From: Lenzites betulinus
Lineage: Eukaryota; Basidiomycota; Agaricomycetes; Polyporales; Polyporaceae
Direction: 5' to 3'
Assembly (NCBI GenBank): GCA_022264855.1
Contig: JABYQU010000004.1
Location: forward strand, 682,001 to 746,000
Length of the DNA stretch: 64,000 bases
Shown here: positions 9,522 through 18,574 of the stretch, in pieces
Position numbering within the stretch: position 1 is the stretch's first letter
Layout: every line of letters starts with the position of its first letter
Program-made: the position numbers and the translations under genes
The notes under the pieces: model-generated
What the model was told of the DNA's origin: nothing
What the model saw: the letters and a program-made list of their open reading frames with translations, nothing else
Databases searched by the model: none

Positions 9522-12500
9522 ATGGTCTTGGGCTCTCCCTCTGCTTCCCTCGCGAACAAGCTTGTCTTCGGCGCACCGGAGGACGCTCTCCCAGTTGATA
9601 GCAATGCGCCCGAGGGGCTTGGCGCAGGAACAGAAGGTGGGCTCGCTCCGAATGGTCGGTCGATGTATGTCGAGATCTTCGAAGGTATGCAGCTTCAGCT
9701 ACCGCGGACGCCGCCCCCTGGCCAACCCATGCCGTCTCTAGACATGCTCAAGGAAGTACTCGCTGGAGAAGGAAAGCTTTTCGTGCAAGAAGAGCTGGAT
9801 TTCTTCATGAAATACCACAGGCTGCCATGTGCGTCTCTCTCATTTCAACATCCCACGGCACGAATTTACGTACGTGCGCCAGATGCTGCGAAGTATCTCT
9901 TTTGCCGCCTGTGTCTGCGCAAGGACAAACTGCACCGTCTGAGCTCGCTGAAATACCAAGGAGAGCTTGGCGATGGTATCCGGGATGCGATTGACGTCCT
10001 GTGCGGCCGCCCTGCTCCTCCGGAGGCGGACGCTGAGGAGCAGAAACCAGTCGTCGGGCTCAACCTTGCCGACCTCGAACCTACCTTCCGGCTCACGACG
10101 GACCCGCAGGTCAAGCCTGACCCGGAGGCTGACCTGGAAACCCGTACAGTGCCAAAAACCGAAGTCAAGGCTGAGCCTTTGGAGGACGTCAAGCCGCGAG
10201 TCAAAGCTACCTCTCCGCGGCCGCGCGACTACCCCGTAATCAAGGTCGAGGAGCGTGAAGTTATTGACCTGACCTTCGACGAAGAACCTGTGGCGGAGCA
10301 GCCCCCGGTGGCTGGCCCTTCGCGACTTCCTAGTCCTGAGTGCGAGCTGCCGTCTCCTTCGCCCACGCAGCGCTCGCCCGATTACTCCGTCTTCGCCGAC
10401 GATGAAGAGCAGGCCACGCTCTTCGAGCTCTTAGACTGCCTGAATACTGAGGAGCTCTCAGACATTGCGAAGCGCCTCATGCTCAAGCTGAAGTCGAAAC
10501 GAGTCAGTCCGATTGTTTCAATCAGCTATAGCACCGTGCTCACGGAGACGCAGCGCGACGCGCTTATTGACAGTATCCTGCGCTCATCCTCGACGCAGGG
10601 TACACTTGTGCTGCCAGGCGGCTCGCGCAAGGGCAAGGAAAAGCCGATGAAGCAGAGCACGCTCCCTTTCGCGCCGAAGGGCAAGAAGCTCACGCAGACC
10701 GTCCTACCGTTCAAGCCCCAGCTAGATCCCACTCGGACGCAACAGGACCGTGTCCGCGAGATCGTCATGCAGAAACTCGGTTAGTCCTCTCACCTCTGTA
10801 TATTGCCACCGCTCACCCCCATCTTTCCCTCGCTGCGTCCGTGCTCAACAGGGAAATGCATCCGCCTCAACGCCGACGTCGTCACCCTCTTCCGCCGCGC
10901 GAACCTCGTCTACTTCCGGAGCACACGATACACGCTCGAGATGCTCACTCCCGCGCTCCTTGCGCGCGCGCGCAAGTGGGCGTTCGCGCAGTACGAGCAC
11001 AAGCGCACGCCGGACATCTGGCGCACCCGCGCGGAGCTGCTCGCGTACGAGGAGGCGCTCCGGACCGAGGCGGAGGTCGACGATTTGCTCGACAACCCGT
11101 GGCCTACGTCCGGCGCGGGTGGGCGCGCGCGTTCGTCGACAACGATGAGCAGGACGCCTGGCGTGGGGCGGAGCACGAAGACGCCGGTCACCCCGAGGAA
11201 GGTGAAGGTGGAATCGCCGATGGTAACGCGGAACGGGAAGGACGCAGCTATGCCGGACGAGGATGAGGGAGGAGGTAATCCACGGCTGAAGAGCGCGCGC
11301 TTGGTCGTCGAGATTATGGAGTCTGTGTACCCGCAGTGGGAGGCACTCGTCAGCACGAAACCCGAGCCGGACGAAGACGGCCGTCGGAGCGCGCTGCAGC
11401 GATTTGAGTGTGGTGCGCCCTGCCTCGTCAATATCTCTATATGTACGCGGACTGATCACTGACGCCACGCAGGACACATCCTCACGCGTGTCGTGTGCAA
11501 AGGCGCGCACGCGCTCGGGCTTCTACACGAATACGAGCGCGAGCTCGCCGTGCTCGACGCGCTGCTCGCGCAAACCCGCTGGCGTCGCGCGCGACGGGGC
11601 CGGTGGCACGACCGGCGCGCGATCCTGCTCACCAAGCACCTGCGGCGCGCCGCCGGCCTCGCCTCGCCCTCCGGCTCGTTCTCGCAGCCCGATCCGGCGG
11701 ACGCGCAGCGCGCGCTGGACGAGACGGCGCTCGCGGGCGTGATCGCGGCGCTGGAGGACGAGGACACGCACATCGTGTTCCGGCCGATGCTCGAGCGGCG
11801 GCTCACCGCGCTCGAGAAGCGCTTGGGCGTGCCCGAGGCGGCGAAGCATAGGTGCGCGGGGCGGCTGGAGAAGGCGGAGCCGGTGTGGGTGCGGGGCGTG
11901 CGGGTGCATGGGGGATCGAGCTGGACGCGGCGGGGCGCGTTGTGGGGAAGGGGAAGGAGAAGGCGGCGATGCAGGCGTGGATGAACCTGCCGAATGGGGC
12001 TACGCTGAAGGGGAAGGAGGTGAGGCACTTGAGCTGGTTGTGCGGGAAGATGAGGCTCACATTTTCTTTTGTCGAAGGTCAAGCCTGAGAAAGGCACCGG
12101 GAAGACGGTATGGCAGGGACGCGACGGGGAAGACGTCTCTGTGGAGATCCTCGCGCTGCAGCACTACGAGGACAAGCACGAGTTCAAGGGGCATGTCCCG
12201 CTTTCCCCCACTCGTTCTGCCATAAATACTCACCAATCGTATCACCACAGGTTCCACAGCGAAGGTCGCATAGTCACCACACTGTTCGGGCTGCTCTTCT
12301 GGGACGTGCTCTTCGCCACGATCCCGGGCGCGTTCGAGACCCCGTACCAGAGCGCACCGCTCGACCTCGCGGAGGACACGTTCTACCACGTGCGGCAGGC
12401 CCAGGCGGACGCACGTCTCGCAGAGATCGAGGCCGGGCGCGCGGCAGAGCTCCTCGCAGCCGCATTCGACGAGCACCAGGGGAAGATGTGCGTGGGCGTG

Positions 12501-13219
12501 CGCTGGGATTTGTTCACGAAGGAGGACTTGGTCGGGATCGTGAAGGTACGTATTGCGGGCGTGGGCCGTTTACAAGTTTACAGCGCTGACATGATGTGGG
12601 ACTCGTGCGTGCAGTGTTTCGACCCCAAGGCACTCGGGGTGATCTGCAGGCTGATGTGCGAGGATTATGCGGCGCGGACGGGTGGCGTCCCCGACCTGAT
12701 CGTGTGGAACGAGGAGCGGGGGGAGGTGCGGTTCGTGGAGGTGAAGAGTCCGAACGACTCGCTGCAGGAGAACCAGAAGGTGCGCCTCTCTTCCATGGCA
12801 CTCGGGCAGCTGACTGAGACGATTGTGCCTAGGTGTGGATCAACGTGCTCCGGCAGGCCGGCGTGCATGCAGATATCTGCCACGTATACGAAGCAGGGGA
12901 AACACCGAAGAAGACGAAGACCAAGGGCAAGAGTAAGGGCGGGAAGACACCAAAGAAGACCCCGGCAAAGGCGTCAAAGGCTAAGGCGAAGACGAAGACG
13001 GGCCAGAAGCGGAAGCGCGTAGACGACACAGACGAAGACGAGAACGCAGTCGAGCAAGTGGTCGACTCGGACGCGAGTGTGGACTACGACATGCTAGACC
13101 AATTCTCGGAGGACGACATGGAGGCGGAGTCTCCGGTGAAGAAGAGGCCGCGTCGGGGCGTAGTTGAGGAACCTGAGTCGCCGATTGCGAAGAAGGTCGC
13201 GCGGATGAACAGCCGCTAG
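9522..13219 (+). CDS. FAN1: FAN1-type structure-specific nuclease (VRR-NUC), with a one-base frameshift
   Basis: 5' flap endonuclease and 5'-3' exonuclease of interstrand crosslink repair. Exons 9522-9828, 9883-10779, 10852-11412, 11473-12019, 12078-12190, 12251-12545, 12615-12779 and 12833-13219 give about 1090 residues if one base is restored. N-terminal FAN1 features are QEELDFFMKYHRLPYAAKYL and LCLRKDKLHRLSSLKYQGEL. A Ser/Pro/Glu linker follows, then ECGHILTRVVCKGAHALGLL and FHSEGRIVTTLFGLLFWDVL. The VRR-NUC PD-(D/E)XK motifs are GGVPDLIVW and RFVEVKSPNDSLQENQKVW. The C-terminal tail is Lys-rich then acidic. The frame breaks at the G5 run 11910-11914: HG reads in one frame and GIELDAAGRVVGKG in another, with both flanks looking family-like. 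Intron 12191-12250 appears to be GC-AG. In-frame TTG codons lie upstream; 9522 is the first ATG. Confidence 0.85.
12191..12250 (+). other. GC-AG intron in FAN1
   Basis: Phase and the conserved junction FKG/FHSEG require removal of 60 bases starting GCATGT and ending CACAG. No GT donor gives the right phase here. Read-through stays open but would insert 20 residues into a conserved block. Confidence 0.6.
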
Positions 13220-13529
13220 CCAGAGGTTCAGCCCCGCCGCCTCGTGAGCTGAAGGAGGGGTTGTACGCGCGCGGTGTGTCACGATAATGTCGCTAAGTTA
13301 TCCGTATTTTATTCGCTCTCCTTCATGTCTTTCTGCATAGATAAATCACTAGATTGGTTGTACACTGTCGCATTGCCTACAGTATCTAGCCCCTATCTCC
13401 CACTAGCTGCTGGGGCAGTTCGGGGCAGGTATGCAACCTCCTGTTGTCGGTGGATTTGCATCAATCCCCGCAGGAACGCGCCTGTGGCTGAAGATGCAGG
13501 CTATGCGACCGCGTTGTGGGGGCAGACAA
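13220..13529. other. FAN1 3' flank
   Basis: Unique sequence between the FAN1 stop and the start of duplicated block B. Holds presumed FAN1 3' UTR; nothing else recognised. Confidence 0.4.
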
Positions 13530-13735
13530 GGTACAAGTACTTACTGGCATGCGGCAGCTGGCGTGGGATGTGCTGCTCTGTGTTACGCCGACCTGGCCTA
13601 GATCACGAGGGTGTGGTCATCATGACTTCAGTACTTCGTCCTCGATGACCTGCACAAACGCAACATCCATCCCGCCACCGCCACATCGTTTGTTGGATAA
13701 AAGCACGACCAGAGTCTCGGTCGCATCTTCAAAAC

Positions 13736-13984
13736 ATGTACACCACTCTTGCCGCAGCTCTATGCCCTCGCATCCTCACTCTTGTCTTTCTCCCCAGCGC
13801 CGGAAGACATATCCTGCTCGGAGCCATGGCCACCGCTAACACCCACCTCGATGTCACCCACGAAATCAAACTTAAGCACAACAACGTCTGCGACCTCTTC
13901 GAGCGGTCCATTCTTTCTCTACCTGCACACAACCGAGCCCCCGTTCACCGCATAGCCGCAGGTACCAAGCCACAACAGACCTAG
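13736..13984 (+). pseudogene. Truncated hemerythrin gene fragment
   Basis: Reads MYTTLAAALCPRILTLVFLP and MATANTHLDVTHEIKLKHNN, clearly the N-terminus of the gene at 5489-6335, including the first intron and about 20 bases of exon 2 (ending near the codons before 13980). It then hits unrelated sequence and a stop at 13982-13984. Substitutions such as H to N in the first helix, loss of three of the four helices and a damaged TATA box make function unlikely. Confidence 0.8.
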
Positions 13985-14103
13985 CAGGCTTCTCGTGGAA
14001 CACACCGGGATTTCCTGATATCTAGACGGAAAGCAGGCATTGAGTGCACTACACTCCCTCCCTTGTATCCCCCGCAGGTAGCTTCACCGTCCTGCCTCTC
14101 AGC

Positions 14104-15033
14104 ATGGCGAAATGGAACAAATCTCGTGTGGATAAGAAGTGTGCTCGCGAAGCCGAACCCCAGGACATATGTGTGCCTAGGAGAAGAAAGCCTGGTACAA
14201 AGCCAGGAGGGGGGCCTTACACTCCCCATGAGAGGTTAAGAACATGATGGGGGAGGGCAAAGTAAGACTTACATTTCAGTTGTGTGTGACACTCCACTGA
14301 CGACAGCATGCAGGCCCACCACCGTCAGCCTGAATGTTTTACAACGGCGGACTTCGCCGTTGTCAAACATTGAGGTTGACAGTGGGGGGCCTCACAGGCC
14401 GCCATGACGGGCCAACAGCGCCACCACAACGACCACTTGTTCGTGAAGCCCCTGCTGTGAAGGTGAGAGAGATTTCTAGCCAGCTTGCATGCTACAACTG
14501 ATGACATTGAGAATGGACGTCAGTACCCCGAACGCGACCTCCGCCATGTGCAACACTCGCACTCACACTCGCCCCCGGCCCGTGTCAGACGCCACCCACG
14601 GTGCACTCAAGAGTGAGCACCTTCTGCCACACACAGCGACGGCCTTGCTGGCCCGAGCAGCCTTCCAGGGACTGTGTACCTCGGCAGCCTGTCCACACAG
14701 GACCATTCCCAACCACGACCGATCGTCAATACCATCGGAAGTGTTGTGCCACCACTCTCGTCATGGCATCCACCGGACGTAGAGGGATTGCACAACCGCA
14801 TCAACAATACAGACACCTTCAGAGCAGCGCAAGCCACGCAGCTCCCATTTGGCTGCATATCAATGCGGCCGTGCACTCAAGCTATGCACGTGCCCATTGA
14901 CTATGCTAGTCGCCCCACTACCCGGACGTATCAGTTTACGAGTACTCACTCTGGCTGGTGGGGGAACGAGCGGCGAGTGCGTAGAGCAGAGGAGAGAGTG
15001 AGCGCGATCGATCGATCGTGCAGGTGTCGCTGA
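14104..15033 (+). pseudogene. Broken copy of the orphan gene (copy B)
   Basis: Begins MAKWNKSRVDKKCAREAEPQ and keeps PRRRKPGTKPGGGPYTPHER, but the exon 1 frame stops a few codons later (LRT stop, about 14245). The middle region still resembles copies A and C (DHSQPRPIVNTIGS, QATQLPFGCISMRPC). Near 14920-14935 it skips several hundred bases of exon 3 and resumes at the 3' end in another frame, so the C-terminal half is lost. Confidence 0.75.
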
Positions 15034-15075
15034 CATTCCGCTCGCAATCTAATCAGATACGTTTTCCCACTATAG

Positions 15076-15369
15076 CCTCACCGCAGGCATCCTGATTCCT
15101 AGCACATCGCCATGACTCTGTACGATCTTGCTCGCAGACCATGTTAACGTTCAAGGTCGTAATGACAACGGTGAATAGTACGTGTACGTATGGGAGATGT
15201 TCGGGGGCTCCGACATTCTTCATGAATTTATTAACAACATCAATCAGAAAGCGCATACTCTTAGACATACATAGACACTCAACCTAGTCTCTGCTTCGCC
15301 ATGTATCATACCGCCAGAACGCGTCCATCACCTCGTCCAAAGACACAATCCGCGCCCAGCGCTCAACAC
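15076..15369. other. Unique spacer right of copy B
   Basis: About 290 bases between the end of the duplicated block and the 3' end of the NEDD1-like gene. Nothing recognised. Confidence 0.35.
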
Positions 15370-17965
15370 TCAATACCCCCTCCGCAAACGCTCATTCTCC
15401 TCCCTCAGCTGCGCGTTCTCCTCCCGCAGCGCCCGCAGCTCCTCCCCCAGCCCCCCAACCGCCTCCTGCATCTCGCGCCGCCAGCTCCCGCCCATGCGGA
15501 TTAGGTCCAGGTGGAGGCCAACGATCTCCGCCTTCGTCTCCGCGCGGAAGTCGTGCAGCGCGTCCCTCAGGAGCGCCTGCAGCATGTCCTGCGCCGCGCG
15601 CGCCTGCGGGCTCGCGGGCACCCCGCCGTACGAGGACGCGGCGGGGTTGCGCAGCGGCGAGGGCACGGGCGCCCAGCGCGACGTGTTCGTCGCGCCCGCG
15701 CCGGGACCAGGGAAGGAGCGCCGTGGGGAGAGCTGCATCGCGAGCTCGGGACGGGAGCGCGGCGGGGCGGCCTCGGCGTCGTCCTCGCTGTCGTTGTCGC
15801 TCGCGCTCTTGCGTGAGTGTGCGCCGTCGTCTTTATCTTCGTCGTCGTCGTCGCTCTCTGTGGCGAATCCGACGCGCTTCCCCGACCGAGCGGCATCGAG
15901 CCCCTCGCCGGCCTTGACCCACTCGTCCACCTCCGGGGTGCCGAGCCCAAGCACGCCGCGTGAGGACGCGCCGGCAGCGCGCTCCTTGCCCTTCATCTTG
16001 TACGCGGGTATGGGCGTGACGGGGCCCCCGTCGTCGATGTCGGGCAGTTCTGGGCTCGGCGTCCTCGAGGAGCGCGAGACAGTGGATCCCGAGACCCGCC
16101 GGGTCTGCGCACGAACAGGAGAGGTAGAGGTTCTACCTACGGCGGACCGCACGGAAGCTTTGCTGGCGCGACTGGTGACGCTTGCGGCGGAGTTGGCTCG
16201 TGCTCGGGGTCTGGCCGTTGAGATCGACTCGCTGGTGGAAGCATGCGGAGCGGTGTCCACACCGAGCCGGGTTCGGGATCTCGCTCCTTCGCTCAGCTGA
16301 GAGCGCGTCGATGCACGAGACAGCGCAGAGAGTGTTCTTGAAGGGGCCGCAGCGGTCGATTGTGCTTCGTCGATCGTAGGGGGCACAGCAGGCTCCTTTA
16401 CCCGGGGCACAGCCAACAGGTCTCCGATTTGAACTAGAGTATACAATGAGCTCACAAGCAAGAAACTCGTCAGTAAGTGAGATGTGACTAACCTGAGACG
16501 TCGCCAGAGTCTGCCTCTTCGTCGTTCTTGTCCTCCACGGCGACGGGCGACTTGGGCGGCGAGAATGCTCTGGGTTGCGCAGCGGGAGCGCGAGTTGCCA
16601 GTGGAGACTTCGGTCCGGGGCGGGTCATAGGTCGACTCCCCGAGGCTGCTCGCCCTGCCTGCGCGCTCCCCAGATTTGCCGTGGAGCTTGAACGTACAGT
16701 GGTTCGCCGAGGAGTCGTAGTAGTTCCTGTGGGTGCAGTACTTCCAGAAGCCGCCCTCGCTCTTGGGGCCTTGGGTTGCTCCTTCGCGCTATTAGTCGGT
16801 TTCTTCGTCTCGTCAGTCGTACGAGAGGCTGCTGGGGCTTTGTTTACATCGCGCTGAACCAGCGGCTTCGACGCGGTGGCAGTCGAAGCTGTTGGCTTGG
16901 TCACCGCTTCTCCTGGTTTGAGTTTCCTCTGTGACATGGAAAGTAAGCATGCGAACGATTCTAGCTCTCTCGAAACAAAAATGACAAACCTGAACGCTGA
17001 GTCCAACAATGCGATCACCATTGTCGCTGATAGTCGTGGACTTTGGAGGTTTATCGAGAGCTCGGAGGTCAAGGAGAAGGAATTTGCCATTCTCTGTCCC
17101 GGCATACACAGCAGCGCCCTCTGCGGAAAACGACAGACACGTTACCGGCGCCGGCATCGTGACCATTCGAAACAGCCTGTAGATTGTCATGATCATGAGC
17201 GAATGTGGCATCTCCACCAGGAGGAGATGCGTACCCCTTCTCCTTCTCGAGATCGACGAGGGCCACAATTCCGCCTCCGTAGGCGACTGCGACGAGAGTC
17301 TTGCTGAATGGACTGCATGATATAGCAACGATTGGACCTAGGTTCTTTTTCTCCTTGTCGACCTCTATCGTCTTCGCAGGGCCCGAGGGGCGCGTCGTGT
17401 CGTACACGAGCAATTGAGTACCAAAACCGACCAAGAGACGGGTGCGCGAATGTGGATGGAATGCACACGTCGTGATACTTTCGTTACCAGCCGGGATGCC
17501 GCGCAAAACAGTGTGCGAAGCCAGAGTGAGATTGTGGACATGGATGGCATGGGCGGATGTGGATGCGAGCAGAGAAGCATCGTTGCATAGAGATAACGAC
17601 GTTATTGGAGCTTTGTGGGTGTCGAAGGTATTCGAGGGTTTGCCAGTTATGGTCGAGAGTACGACAACCTGCTGGCCATGGCCATAGATTATGGCACTCC
17701 CACGGTCCTTGCAGAGAAGAGAGACTATGGGACCGGTAGACGATTGGGTGGACAGAGCTATGTCCTGCAAATCTCCCGATGCGACATCAAGGCGATGGAG
17801 ACTTCCGTCCGTGGACCCCAGGTAAATTTGTCCGCTCTCTGCGCTCCAGGCGACGCTGCTTGAGGGCAGACCCAGGAGAGATGTAGGGGACGCAGTGGAT
17901 GGTAGATGCTTTAAGCTAGAGTGCTCGAGCAGAGTAAGACTGTTGGTGGAGAGGATTGCTGCCAT
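15370..17965 (-). CDS. NEDD1/GCP-WD-like WD40 protein
   Basis: Probable targeting factor for gamma-tubulin complexes, acting at spindle pole bodies. Exons on the minus strand are 17965-17235, 17176-16990, 16928-16493 and 16433-15370; 805 residues. The N-terminal ~310 residues form a WD40 propeller; repeat-like phrases are SVAWSAESGQIYLGSTDGSL, HKAPITSLSLCNDASLLAST, ESITTCAFHPHSRTRLLVGF and PAPVTCLSFSAEGAAVYAGT. A long Ser/Thr/Pro/Arg-rich disordered middle follows. The C-terminus is a helical block (LHDFRAETKAEIVGLHLDLI) and a short coiled coil (LGEELRALREENAQLREENE), matching the layout of NEDD1, whose C-terminus binds the gamma-tubulin ring complex. The fold is sure; the NEDD1 label rests on architecture and the conserved C-terminal helix, so another WD40 scaffold is possible. 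Confidence 0.65.
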
Positions 17966-18204
17966 TGTTTTTCTGCACTAGAGCAGCAGCAAGACCAGAA
18001 TTAGATGGGGAAGATGGGATCCACGGAAGTCTGTAAATGTTGAACGGAGCGGCGGAAGGTGGTCGTCGCAGTCAGGTCGTGAAGTTGATATCCAGCTGTG
18101 GCTTGGCGCCCAAAAGACGCGTCTCCTGCTTTCGCGCGTCGCGCGTGATCGCGTCCTGCCATTAGCCAGCTGATCTGATACACGGTGTTTGTATTGATGA
18201 GCAA

Positions 18205-18276
18205 GCCATCGTGGCGCAATGGTAGCGCATCACCTTCCTAAGGTGGGGGTTGCGGGTTCGATCCCCGTCGGTGGTA
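18205..18276 (+). tRNA. tRNA-Arg (anticodon CCU), intronless
   Basis: A 72-base cloverleaf: acceptor GCCATCG pairs with CGGTGGT (G-T pairs allowed), D arm GCGC/GCGC, anticodon stem TCACC/GGTGG with loop TTCCTAA (anticodon CCT), five-base variable loop, T arm GCGGG/CCCGT with loop TTCGATC, discriminator A. CCA is not encoded, as usual for eukaryotes. The internal box B element GGTTCGATCC is present, and a short T run follows some 30 bases downstream as possible Pol III terminator. Confidence 0.92.
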
Positions 18277-18574
18277 GTTGGGAAAACAACTACGAATGGC
18301 TCTTTTTGCCCGTCCTCCAAGATCTTTAGAGGCCCGATTGATATCACAGACCAGCTTGTTGCGAACGAGATCTAAGTTTGTACATGAAAATGGGGATTAT
18401 TCATTGTGTAGATCATTCATTTCGATCGACAAGGCGTATACAGGCAGGCAGACAGACACACAGAAATACGGTAAAGCGATAACCAACGCGACAAACCGAT
18501 GACTAGCAGTTAGAAAGTGTTCATGATCAGTAGCGTGTAGCGTGCGGAGCCCATGTGCATTAACAAATGTTCAC

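Larger units (their letters stand above)
13530..15075. repeat. Rearranged duplicated block, copy B
   Basis: Inverted relative to copy A. The left part (about 13530-13980) matches the hemerythrin promoter, first exon, first intron and start of the second exon (6530 down to about 6090). At about 13982 it jumps to sequence matching the upstream side of the orphan gene, then follows that gene to its 3' flank (ending near the match to 7080). Introns are retained, so it arose at DNA level, not by retroposition. The order hemerythrin-then-orphan is the reverse of copy A. Confidence 0.75.

Noticed and set aside
11883..11920. 38-base intron as the explanation of the FAN1 frame change
   Set aside because: Would delete residues that look conserved (VWVRGVRVHG), is below the usual intron size and lacks a pyrimidine tract; kept only as an alternative.
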